A stretch of DNA of 64,000 nt. It comes from Chaenocephalus aceratus (lineage: Eukaryota > Chordata > Actinopteri > Perciformes > Channichthyidae). Location of the stretch: NCBI GenBank assembly GCA_023974075.1, contig CM043797.1:36708666-36772665 (forward strand). Reading direction: 5' to 3'. This document shows, one piece after another, positions 54,398 to 64,000 of the stretch. Position 1 is the stretch's first letter. Each line of letters begins with the position of its first letter. The position numbers and the translations under genes are program-made. A model generated the notes under the pieces. That model was not told the origin of the DNA. It searched no databases and saw nothing but the letters and a program-made list of their open reading frames with translations.

Positions 54398-56137
54398 TCT
54401 GTGAAAAGTAATATTTTTACAGAGTCAAAATACAAGAACCAAAACGACCTAGTGAAAAAAGTCGATGAGTACAAATCAGCGAAATACAGGCTGAAAGTCT
54501 TGTTAAAATACCTGCCCGAATCCTAGAATATATATTTTAACCTAAAGTGTAGTAATTTAAGTGATACTATTGCACCGGACTGAGGGTTATATTATATCGG
54601 ATATTGCTGTCTGTTAAAGAAGCTAAAGTAGGTTCTTCTTCCCCTAGCCAAATTGAGAAGCCCCTGTGGTCCCTTTAATCACAGGTTTGTTGGCTAGTGA
54701 AGTCAGCCGTAGGAGCACTGCTCAGTATCTGTCCAATTACTTTGAAACTTATAGGTAGGACTTGTCAAAGAGCTGCGGTTTGAATTTTTGCGTTAAAACA
54801 TAACGTGGGGAAGAGTTAATGGGAGATTTAATAAAGATAACATAGGTTTAAAAGGTACCTATGCTGTTGAAACAGCTCGAAGCTCGATACATAACACTCG
54901 TTAACTGAGGTGTCCGCATGCACTAGCTGAATCCAGAAGAGAACCTAGAATCAAGAGACGGTATAGTCGGACTGATCCTCCGGTGTGAGTAAAAGCCTAA
55001 AAACTTGCATGTGTATAAAGAGTGAACGAAAAACCCTTGAATAAAATAAAAAATAAAATAAAAAGAATGGCTGATGAGGTTAAAACGCAATTTAATGACT
55101 CAGAGCCAACCACACAGGGAGGGATACACAGAAGCAACATCCGGAGCCTCTGCTCGCCCTGGTCAGCTTAGCCCAGACCCACGGGCGTACCGCGACCTAA
55201 AATACTTTCCTGTCAGACTACCGTTTGGACAGAGAGCCACAAGCAGGTGGTATAATGTCTAAGACCCTACCTCCAGCCTACAGGGATAAAAGCTAGAAAA
55301 TGTCATTTATGAGTATCTACTAATCCTAGAAGAAAACACAGTGTTAGACATGATATTCAGGGGAAAGGAATGTTGGAAATAATAAATGTCAATTATTGAA
55401 AATCTTAAACTAGTCAACAAACCATGTTAGTGAACCCTGCTAATAGGAAGCTAAAACATGCAGGAGGAATAGCAGCAGCTCTGGCAAAGAGAATAGGTCC
55501 TAGCACAGAGTGATAATATGATGAAGGACTATTAAACTGTTAGAAGGCAAGGTGGTGATCAGATGACCCACAAATACTGGTTGTTTTGCAATGTACTTTG
55601 AAGAGAAAAACCTATGTGGGAACTATCAGCAGATATCAAACCCCAACAATATCTTCAAAACTAATATGAGGAAGTTTTTTTTCGAAGCTAAAGCTCAAAT
55701 ACTTTACCAAAATCAACTAAACTATTCTGCTCAATGAAGGAGCTTGCACTTTTGGAAAAATAAAATCTCCCCCTTTCTCTGCTCCCGAGGTGCTGCAGAA
55801 AAACCCAGCACGCGGGGTCAGATACAGGCGTGACCTCTAGAGGGGAAGAAAATCTGAACAGACCACGGAGCGACCCATTAAAAGTTTTATGGCCTCAGCA
55901 CAGAGAGGAAGATGGAGATAAGAAACTCTCCCAAAAGCAGGCTACCCACCCCCACCCAGCACAAAGGGAATAGTGTTCCTCTCACCAAAGAACAAATCAC
56001 CTCTTAACCAAGTCAGATCTAAAATAGACATAGCTCCAGTTGTTAAGAAAAGAGGGAGATTCAAAAAATTATCTTAACACCAGAACAAACATATCAATAT
56101 AAAAAACTGAGAGAATAAGAATGGAAAATGGCAGAAG
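54398..56137 (+). other. Provirus leader and degraded gag-pol region
   Basis: About 1.7 kb. An ATG at 55067 (MADEVKTQFNDSEP) opens 34 codons to a TAG at 55169; the next recognisable stretch (LSPDPRAYRDLKYFPVRLPF) is in a different frame, so this is probably the broken start of gag. The rest shows frequent stops. No protease or reverse-transcriptase motif was found, so most of gag and pol is missing. Confidence 0.55.
55067..55171 (+). pseudogene. Putative gag N-terminal remnant
   Basis: First sizeable ATG after the primer site, 34 codons before a stop. A downstream frame carries a basic and hydrophobic stretch ending RATSRWYNV. Assignment to gag rests on position only; no capsid or nucleocapsid motif (no Cys-His box or Gly-Arg box) is visible. 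Confidence 0.35.
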
Positions 56138-56668
56138 ATGATGTCAGATCCAGATGTGGAGTTTAGGACCACAGGTAGTAAGCCACACAGGGAAACATTG
56201 AAACCCTTAAAGAAAACCGCTGCTCCAAAGGTAACACTGTTTACAGAGGGGAGTTTGCGAAAAGGTGACCAAGCAGCCACTTGGGCCTTTATAATGAAAA
56301 CTAATTCAGGTGAAGTACTTTGCAAGCAAAAGGGTGCAATACCAGGTACAGCACAAACTGCTGAGGCAAAGGCCATTTGTTGAGGGACTTCTTTTTGCTA
56401 AACAACGTAAAATAACACACATCCGTATTGTTACTGATTATTGTTACAAAGCGGGTAAAGAAGAGCTTAATAACTGGGAACAAAGGCAGTTGACCAATGT
56501 GAAAGGTAAAGCACTTACACATGCCCTTCAAGTGAGGGTCTTATTAGCAGAGTTAAGGGCTGGCATGTACCGAGAGTGGAATCATGTCCGTAGCCATACA
56601 GATAAGATCAAATTAGACTATCAGGGAAATAGAGAAGTTTTACCTTGCTTAAAGCCGGGGAAGAGTTA
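56138..56668 (+). pseudogene. Retroviral RNase H remnant, broken
   Basis: Two overlapping frames carry an RNase H-like domain. The first has VTLFTEGS, where the family usually has an Asp-Gly-Ser motif, and a TAEAKAI helix with the conserved Glu. The second has THIRIVTDYCY, with a conserved Asp, and ends near the VRSHTD segment. A single-base frame change near 56375 separates them. The Glu at the first catalytic position and the frame break both argue against function. Confidence 0.7.
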
Positions 56669-56795
56669 ACCACCTGACTTCCATATTCCCTAGAATATGG
56701 AAAAAGGGTAGAAGCATTCACGTACCCCCCTGAAGAAGCTCCTCAGGTTGTGCGTGAACTACACAGCAGTTTAGGCCATGTAGGGCCTATTTCGG

Positions 56796-57307
56796 ATGAG
56801 AAAATATTGCCTCAACAATAAAATACTCATACGAAAACTACGAATGCACTTACAACACACACGATCAACATGTCTTCAATGTGTAGAGGTGGATGGGTTC
56901 AAGAAAATTCATCCTAAACACCTTAAAATTATAGAGGAAGAACCACTAATCAGTTTTAGTGCTGACATAGCAGGTCCTTTTCCAACCCGCACTCCCAGTG
57001 GGAACAAGTATTTCCTTGTGATCTGTGATAATGGAGGGAGTCATAAACATGTTTATCCTCTTACCCGAGCAACTGGAACACAGTGTCTGCTGAAATGGCG
57101 GAACATATAAGTATGTTTTTCCTAAAAACTGAGAGAATAAGAATGGAGAATGTAACTCACTTTAAAAATAAGAAAGTTTTGTCACCCTTGCAGGATAAAG
57201 GGATTCACACCTATCTGGTCGTTACCATAGAAGTATCAGGCGTTAGAGCAGCCACAGAGTGGAGTATACAAACTGTAAAACAAATTGGGACATTCCAATC
57301 AATTTGA
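56796..57307 (+). pseudogene. Retroviral integrase remnant, broken
   Basis: The first frame (to 57110) carries a zinc-binding CLQC, then SADIAGPFPTRTPSGNKYF with the first core Asp, and VYPLTRATG. The second frame (from 57083) carries VTHFKNKKV and, later, ATEWSIQTVKQI with the core Glu position. The segment where the second core Asp is expected is replaced by sequence that also occurs at 56104-56130. The two frames overlap, so at least one frameshift is present. Confidence 0.72.
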
Positions 57308-57895
57308 CAAGGCTGAATATATTCCTATATGTATGGAAAAGCTACCTAGGGCAAAGGTCAGGTCATATCGAACTATCACACCTTTTCTGTTTAAGTTCAG
57401 AAATCGTGTATGGGTGACCAGAAAGGGGCGAAGTCCAGAGAAGGGTTAGCTTAAAACTAAATCAGAAGGTTTGGATACAGTGAAGTCAGTCTCTGGGAAC
57501 GTAGTTTCACTCCAGAAGAGAGGACTCACCCGAGCCAACTGAGTTTAGAATCCAGATAGGAATATGACTGCGGCCTAACCAAATCCACTGTTGATGCTAT
57601 CAGTCTCACATCACATGACATGTTTTGCACACACCTGTGGCAGTTAATGTGCTTTCTTCCACAGGAGAGGATGGCTTTTTGTGGGATCTTCCCGCAAGAA
57701 TCTAGAATTTGTCTTGGTAAATTCGGTGCCAAGGGATATTTTATAGAGCAAAAGAGGGAATTTAAGTCTGAGTAACAAGTAATAGCTCAAAATGCAAAGG
57801 ATTTAGCGGTAGAACTGTTAGAATCTTTAGTATTATGCAAAGAAAGATGGCAAGAGGAAACTCTGTCTATTAGCATATGGATCATTGGAGCTTGA
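57308..57895 (+). other. Provirus interior, degraded
   Basis: A short frame near 57350-57450 (TPFLFKFRNRVWVTRKG) resembles the C-terminal basic region of an integrase. The rest shows no recognised motif. Confidence 0.4.
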
Positions 57896-58045
57896 ATGGA
57901 GAATACCTCAGTATCAAAGAGGAAATGGGAAATAACCTTTGTATTATTTTTCTCATTGTTTTTTAATTTTACACTATTAGTTTTCTTTTCAGTTATTTTA
58001 ATTGTTATATGCCTACACCCTACAAGTACAACAGTATTCATTTAA
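57896..58045 (+). CDS. 49-codon ORF with a strongly hydrophobic segment
   Basis: MENTSVSKRKWEI is followed by a run of about 26 mostly hydrophobic residues (FVLFFSLFFNFTLLVFF and onward) and a short polar end. The layout is a basic N-terminus and one membrane span. It sits where env would be expected after pol, so it may be an env leader remnant or a small membrane accessory protein. Homology not recognised. Confidence 0.35.
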   Translation: MENTSVSKRKWEITFVLFFSLFFNFTLLVFFSVILIVICLHPTSTTVFI

Positions 58046-58469
58046 ATTAGATTTTTTTTTGAGCACATCTTCCTCCTTCTTTTTTGCTGGTTTTCACACA
58101 GCATGGAGGTGCAGGGCTGTCAGGTCGTTAAACTGATAAGAGTAAGTTATGGCCCAGTGCTTGAGAAAACCCTTGGGGAAGTTTTTTAAACTGAAAACAA
58201 CTTTTTATGAATCAGAGAAATGATTTAAACTTGATCTTAGCTATATTGTTGAGATTAATACCTCAGCAATCTACCAAGAGGATTTGAACCTCCCTAGCGG
58301 GACAACTTCAGTCACAGTGCCTCAAGTGAAGCCAAGTCCTGGACCCAGGAAACCTGTGCAGCATGAAGCCAGCGGCTGAGTCACCTGTACCCCTGCCAGT
58401 GGAGGATGATGTTTCTTCCAGCTCTGAGGGACAGGCTGCATCTCTACCCGCTGAGCCACTCCAATCGCA

Positions 58470-58796
58470 GTGGATTTCCCAAAAAGGGACGACTACCTGA
58501 TAACTGCATGGTCAGACATCAGACGCCAGGTAGCAGCAGCCCTACCTACCCCTGACACTGGTCCACTTCACTACGTGGGTCCACGTCAGCCACTGCAAGG
58601 TCGTAGTCACAGGCCAGGAGAGACGGTAGAAAACAGACGACAACAAGTGACGTGCCAAGTCACCACCAGCACCACACTCACACTGCACACACAGGATGCC
58701 ATGAGCGAGGGCCAGCTAAGCTGTTTCATATGCTTCTGGTTCCTCGTTTGTGCTATCATTGTGTGGGGCCTCATTGACCTTGTCACAAAGTCATGA
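58470..58796 (+). CDS. 108-codon ORF with C-terminal membrane segment
   Basis: Starts MDFPKRDDYLITAWSDIRRQ, has a polar middle rich in Thr and Gln, and ends with a hydrophobic segment (about residues 84-104, CFICFWFLVCAIIVWGLIDL) plus three or four polar residues. The layout fits a tail-anchored or env cytoplasmic-end protein. It lies between the pol remnants and the 3' LTR. No family recognised. It is the longest intact frame of the provirus interior other than the integrase and RNase H fragments. Confidence 0.4.
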   Translation: MDFPKRDDYLITAWSDIRRQVAAALPTPDTGPLHYVGPRQPLQGRSHRPGETVENRRQQVTCQVTTSTTLTLHTQDAMSEGQLSCFICFWFLVCAIIVWGLIDLVTKS

Positions 58797-59157
58797 GCGA
58801 TTATTGACGAGGTCTAAAAAATCCATAACAACTGTCGGCGAGTTATCTGGCTTTCGTTTGGAGGTGTCATCCAGGGAGGAACCTCAAACCCCTCCATGGT
58901 CAGGGTCAAGGATTTACATCAGATAACAACAGATACTGTAGGCCCCCCGCTCCTGCAAGTGTCAGGCCGAGTGGGGGTGCGTACAAATCTATGATCATCA
59001 TGACTCTTTTTACTCAGGTGCCTGACCTGTGATGACGAGAACATTCCAGTGAGGTACTATGTTTTCGGCGTTCTCCACACCAGGTTCATCAAAAGGTCGT
59101 CCTGATTTCACATGCTGAAGAACTTTTCATGATATTGATGCATGAAGTTTTACGGAT
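58797..59157 (+). other. Provirus 3' region, no recognised ORF
   Basis: Between the last ORF and the duplicated LTR boundary. No recognised coding signal. Confidence 0.45.
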
Positions 59158-59520
59158 GTAATATGTATGTGTTTTTTACGATTTTATCTGTTGCTGTTTG
59201 ATAACTTTGCGTTTTAAAAAGAGGGTGTTGAGATCTTCATAGTATGAAGTAAATACTTAAAACGACAGTTAATTATAAATCATATATGATCAACCATATT
59301 CTTGTATGAACCCATAATGAGAATGCTTCTTGATGGTTTTGAATATGTATGTATGCTTACAATTTTAGTTGTTGCTGTTTGATAACTTTGCGTTTTAAAA
59401 AGAGGGTGTTGACAACTTCATAGTATGAAGTAAATACTTAAAACGAAAGTTAGTTATAATCAAATATAATCAATTATATCTTGTATAACCCACAATGAAA
59501 ATGCTTCATATTTTAGGTTT
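59158..59520 (+). repeat. Tandem duplication across the polypurine tract and LTR start
   Basis: Two units of about 181 bp. Each has TTGCTGTTTGATAACTTTGC, the polypurine tract AAAAAGAGGG (59216-59225 and 59397-59406) and an LTR start (59226 TGTTGAGATC; 59407 TGTTGACAAC). Unit 1 carries only about 100 bp of LTR and differs from the LTR at roughly 15% of positions, far more than the two LTRs differ from each other. So the duplication predates this insertion. Confidence 0.85.
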
Positions 59521-60528
59521 TTCTATATTTACAGCATAAACAAAACAAAGTGGTTTGTTAAGTTGAGTGTAAGGCCTAAAAATGATTTATGCCCTAATCT
59601 CTGATAAGAGAGTGGGCAGGTTCTTCCCTCTCCTCTCACAGCAGGGAGGGGGGCTCCAGACTTAAGCAGAAACACATTGAGGCCTCAAAAGGTGGTTATG
59701 TCATAGTCATAGAATATGTCTAGTCATGTTTTGTTTTACACAAACTTGGGAAGGTGTGTCTTATGCCAGAGCCAATAGAATATGTTGGTTGGGTCTAGAG
59801 GAGGTGTTTGTGGGTTTTCTATCCGGTTTTTTGAGCATAAAAAGACTGGCTTTTTTGGTTTTCGTAGGGGAGAGGGGGGGAAACCCCTGGTATACTCTCT
59901 CCCGGTAGGCTCTGTCCTTCGGAGCTAGGTTAATAGCTCTCGGTAAGGTTCTCTCAAACTTGGTAAATATCTCTTGATTTTCTTCAGTGAAAGCTGAGTG
60001 AATGTCTTGGTTGAAATGCTGAGTGAATTTATTGAATGAATATGAATTAAGGTTTTTAGATAAAAAATATATAACCCCATTTTGATATGTTTTGTATGAT
60101 TATAATGTGTTAAAAGGTAAAGACTCTGTATTAGCTTGGACCTATTTTCTTCAAATAAACTGATCCCACCTTTTGGGACTGGGACAACTTAAAGGACATC
60201 GTGTGGCTCTCCTCTCCTGCCTTCAAAGGTAAGACTTGCACCCTGCCACACACACATGTTTAGGTAGGAAACACACCCCATTTACTGATACCAAAATCCC
60301 TTCGGGATCGCTTAAACAGATTAAAAAGAGTTGTCTGAATAAAACCAGCAGTTAATTGAACCTGGTTCTTCGGGGAGTTTAATAGAGGTGAGATTCTTGC
60401 TGTACGTTGGTGGATCTGAGCCAAAGCAGTAAACTACATAAACTCAGTAACTTCGGTCGGGTTCAATTAGTGAGGTCAGAGTAATTTACCGGAATAAATT
60501 AATCGGGGCCTCACCTCATACTCTAACA
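59407..60528 (+). repeat. 3' LTR of the endogenous retrovirus
   Basis: Starts TGTTGACAAC and ends CTCTAACA, followed by ATCC. It has the same TATA-like box (near 59836), AATAAA (60154-60159) and splice-donor-like CAAAGGTAAGA as the 5' LTR. Differences from the 5' LTR are mostly one-base or two-base indels, many in homopolymers. Confidence 0.93.
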
Positions 60529-60532
60529 ATCC

Positions 60533-62780
60533 CCACCATACGTCATCTCACATAATTCAGAGCTGATTGGCTGCAAGTACGTGTGCCGCGAAACGTGTGG
60601 TGTGTGAAAAGGAGAGGAGAGAGAGACGTCCTAAAACCAGGAAGAAAGCTGCGCATGGCTTCCCTCCAAAAAAAGCAATGAGATTTCTCCATAGGATTTT
60701 AGAAAATAGCTCAAAATAAGATCTGTGGGAAACGTACCTGTTAGATAAATGCACGTTTTGTTCAGCCGGATAATATCCACATGTCTACCCTACTTTTATC
60801 ATTTTCGAATCATAAATCTATCGATTCGATTTATGATAGACTTTTGAAACTACAAGAAGATAAGGAGGACTTTTACAAAAAAGTAAGAGATTTTTGTTCA
60901 GAAGGATAGGCAAATGGACTTCATCTTCAAGTCAAGGTAAGACCGCCATTTTATTGAAAATGGGATCTTACTAAGAGAGAACAATTCAATATTTAAATGT
61001 TAAATTTCATTTCTTGGGTATCCTTTTGTTGAACTGTCTGTTTAAAATTAATCGAAGCATCAGACTAAAAAAGCTTTTGAAAATAATGTTATATTTTGAT
61101 TTAGGTCAAAATATAATATTTGTAAACCTGAAGAGTCAGTGCCAGTGCCTCAGCAGCCATGAACCTCACTGCAGAAGCTTGTATATAGACATCTAAGTTT
61201 TTTGTGCCCCACCACTTTTGTACATATAGAAACGCCACTGGGACCAGGTGAAGGCATTATAACTCCACGTTGGCCATGGGGCGCCTTGGAAACCTCAAGT
61301 CACAGCTGGTTGATGAGGGCAGAGAAAGGGACGTGTGGGGCCCTCTGCTGGAACTGCTTCCTCCCCGTTGGGTATAGAGAATACCTGTTCTCAAACGTAT
61401 GTTTTATTGTGAAAGCGGAACATAAAGCAACTGGTTTGCAAAGATCCTATGTCTATGCATGGATGAAAGCAGGATAAAGCACCGATAAAGCACACTTTCG
61501 GAACCTTGACTAGCCCTCATATAAGGTAAATTGGGCATATAACAGATCATTATCCTAATCACTAAAAGCTATGGGGTTATAGTTGTACAAGAGAAGCATC
61601 CTCCAAAATGTCAAGGCATTGAAAAAAAGTCACAGGCTCCTAAGCAACTCACACATGCGTTACAATACAGAGATGTAACTGCTTATCATCTTAGAATAAA
61701 CCAAAGGACACGAGAACAAACATGACTACCAATTAGGTCTTTAACTCCTTCGCTTTTTCTCACGTCTGCATGTTTTTCTTTTGTTAATCTGTTAAGCCCT
61801 GAGCCTGTTTTTCAGGTCTCAGGCTCAAAAATGACATTCTCAGAACAAATGACTACATCTTCCCTTCTAAAAGCGGTAAATTAATAATCTTTTTCTCAAA
61901 GCAATGATACACCTGTGAGTTGGATGTAGAAAAGTCAGAATCAATATAGATGTTTTTATTTGAAAGTACATTCAGATTGAACATAGTAAAACAATTTTAA
62001 TTATAGTGTCCGTCCAAAACAAACCCATTACTTATAATGAAAACCACCCTTGAATGATGGGATAGTAGACTAAAAGCTTTAGGAATCCAAACTATAACAT
62101 ATAATAAGTAACCTGTATCAAGATTGCTGCAAAACAAGTTAAATGTGACCTTTTGAGAGAGGTTTAGAAAAAAAACCCACCTCTGGGGTCATTTGGGTGG
62201 ATTTGGCATATCTCTGGAACCCATTGGTCGATTTTGGTGATTGACACCACTTTTGGACCGTTGGAGCCAATAGAATCGAGGGGAAGTTCCTAAAATCCAT
62301 CTAAACATTACCATTGAGTATTGAGAGTGATACGCACGCAGTTTGCCCAAACCGAAAGCTATGTTACACTGCATATGAAAACTAGGTTTATTGCCATAAA
62401 TGTTATGATGGATTATCAGTAATCATTTCGAAGTGACACAGAGACATTGGATTAACCTTCAGCAGCGTGTATTTGCGTTTGATTGCCATTGAACACAACT
62501 TTTGATCAGAAAACAGCAAAGGTAAGACGTATTTGCCGTTTTGGCCCCGTCAAGTGAAGTTGTGTGTTGTCTTTCCTGGCTTTGCTGCCGTGAGTTCTGG
62601 TCGCACAGTAATGATACTTATACCATTGTAATCTGTGGAATCTCAGCTTTCGTATGCTATTTAGTTTGTGCAGATTGCATGAAGTATCGATATTGCTACC
62701 GTGAGTTATGTGATAAATGCGTTAGCACTCTTTCGCTTAGTGCTAGTTAAGACTATAGATGCCAGAAACTGACCATGATC
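60533..62780. other. No recognised gene
   Basis: About 2.2 kb of host flank. Plus-strand frames at 61202-61477 and 62541-62750 have ordinary composition (the second Cys-rich), but no recognised domain or splice sites. Confidence 0.4.
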
Positions 62781-62829
62781 AAAATCAAAAATCGGACAGC
62801 CCTCTCCGGGGGAGAGTAAAAAAAGGGGT

Positions 62830-63400
62830 GCTGTTAATGTCAGTCTGTACAACGGAACTGTGCCAAAACTACGACAACCGGCTGCGGAGGGAGACTCCCC
62901 CCTTCACTGGAGAACTGCGCTAAAACAGCTGATCACAACGTTCACACTCTGTGGTCACGAAGTACTCCACTTGCATTTGACTTCATTTGCACTTGTCAGT
63001 TTGAATTAGTTCCACGAGGAACTCTTCTTTCCTTTGTTCATCTTTAGTTGTTTTCTCACTCCAATAAATCAATCGCATGTGTGACAGAGAGGGGAGGAGC
63101 GGGGTCGGTGTGTAGCAGCGCAGCGAAGGGCTGCGCAGAGTGCAACAGTCTGCACTCTGCGCAGCCTGCGCTGCTGGCTTCCTTCAAGTTTACAGTAAAA
63201 CAAACTGGTGGTGTGACCAATGGCCATTTACAATTATTAATACTATTACTATTATTAGCATTAGTCTATATTTTGGTTGAAACTAAGCCAGGAAAAAAAA
63301 ATATATAAAAAATATATATAAATAAAATCGAATTTTAAAAATAATTTTCGATTATGGAGACTGTAACGAATATTCGAATAATCGCTGGCATCCTTAGTTC
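62830..63400 (-). mobile_element. Fragment of a hAT-type element family, inverted
   Basis: 62830-62972 is the reverse complement of an internal block of the hAT element at 50557-51610, including ACTCTGTGGTCACGAAGTAC and GGCTGCGGAGGGAGACTCCC. The part to about 63400 ends with AATATTCGAATAATCGCTGG, typical of another hAT miniature element subterminus. Ends and target duplication were not found. Confidence 0.5.
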
Positions 63401-63745
63401 AGACGCTTGGCGTTAGAGTTGTGTTTTGTTTCGGTAAAACATTTTCATATCGTCAGTTAGCTGAGTTTCTTCCCGTTAAGTGGGTATGACACATTAATAG
63501 GTTGTTAAATGTTTAGAAGCCCTGAGACACAGTTTTGTGAATATTGTTGTGTTTTACAGGCGGGGGCATCGGGCTTAACAGGTTAACTCCTCCCTTTTTG
63601 CTCAGAAAAAATTTCGAAAATAGTTTGAATTGTTTCTCAACCTTGGCAATCTTAAGAGGAACTATAATGTATTGTATGAAAACAATGGCCCTGACATGGA
63701 CAGGAAGTTGTTGAGAAAAAACATTGTTGTAATCCGTACTGTGTA
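63401..63745. other. No recognised gene or repeat
   Basis: Nothing identified before the last TTAA element. Confidence 0.4.
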
Positions 63746-64000
63746 TTAAAGGTGTGGTGAGTTTGAGAAACCGGCTCGAGATACACTTGTTGTTATATTC
63801 CATGGAATGCTCTTAACATCCCGATAGCAATGAATATCTTAAGTGCGTTGGCAAAAAATCCATAACAATATGTCATCTGTGGAAGCCGTGGTACTGTAAA
63901 AAGCACGACCAATCATCTGAGCCGGCCCGGCTAAAATAACTGGATGGCCTACCTGCCTGTCAGCCTTCCATCTGTGCACAAACGTATCTCGTGCCCTCAT
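63746..64000 (+). mobile_element. TTAA-type element, family C, truncated by the window end
   Basis: TTAA at 63746-63749, then AGGTGTGGTGAGTTTGAGAA and ACCGGCTCGAGATACACTT, matching the complete family C copy at 21806-22250 with several substitutions. The remainder lies beyond the window. Confidence 0.85.

Larger units (their letters stand above)
53261..60528 (+). mobile_element. Endogenous retrovirus, complete ends, deleted interior (7.3 kb)
   Basis: Two near-identical LTRs (53261-54379 and 59407-60528), a 4-bp duplication ATCC (53257-53260 and 60529-60532), a primer binding site directly after the 5' LTR and a polypurine tract directly before the 3' LTR define a provirus. Between them are only 5 kb, with fragments of RNase H and integrase and no intact gag, protease or polymerase core. 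The tRNA-Lys type primer site and 4-bp duplication occur in spumaretroviruses but also in some other retroviruses, so a foamy-like assignment is tentative. The coding fragments are broken and the copy cannot encode a working set of proteins as it stands. Confidence 0.92.

Overview
The window looks like nuclear DNA from a teleost fish. It has dense, long CA/TG microsatellites, a Tc1-like transposon of a type common in fish, several TTAA-flanked and hAT-type miniature elements, L2-like LINE tails, and one host gene with typical vertebrate GT-AG introns. No species can be named from the sequence alone. Nothing bacterial, plasmid-like or CRISPR-like is present.

The only host protein gene I can support lies on the minus strand between about 7.8 and 15.2 kb, with a possible non-coding first exon near 16.55 kb. 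It is a secreted cholinesterase-like serine hydrolase of about 562 residues in eight coding exons. The nucleophile serine motif GESAG, the catalytic Glu, the catalytic His, the oxyanion-hole GGG, the choline-binding Trp and three disulfide cysteine pairs are all visible. Its coding region is split by seven introns, unlike vertebrate ache/bche, where one exon carries most of the catalytic domain. Four local reading-frame breaks interrupt it, while splice sites and active-site residues are intact.

The rest is intergenic or intronic and rich in repeats. 0-7.8 kb: a solo LTR, TTAA-type elements, a nested inverted-repeat element and a TG-bounded fish repeat. 16.7-20.8 kb: an internally deleted hAT element caught in a recent 1.7-1.9 kb tandem duplication, in which a 20-bp minisatellite grew from 3 to 14 units. 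20.9-29.5 kb: microsatellites, a 35-bp-TIR TTAA element, a minus-strand solo LTR, a LINE tail and an 830-bp heptamer array. 31-37 kb: another solo LTR, a LINE tail and a long-TIR foldback element holding an 80-bp perfect palindrome. 37.8-49 kb: repeats, a duplicated exon-like block and a hAT element carrying two head-to-head LTR copies. 49.6-52.2 kb: a piggyBac-like element with a hAT element inserted in it.

From 53.26 to 60.53 kb there is a complete but internally deleted endogenous retrovirus: paired 1.12-kb LTRs, a 4-bp target duplication (ATCC), a tRNA-Lys primer binding site directly after the 5' LTR, broken RNase H and integrase fragments, two short ORFs with hydrophobic segments, and a duplicated polypurine-tract/LTR junction. 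The two LTRs differ mainly by single-base indels, with few substitutions. Together with the frame breaks in the otherwise intact cholinesterase gene, this raises the possibility that part of the indel load is assembly error and not decay.
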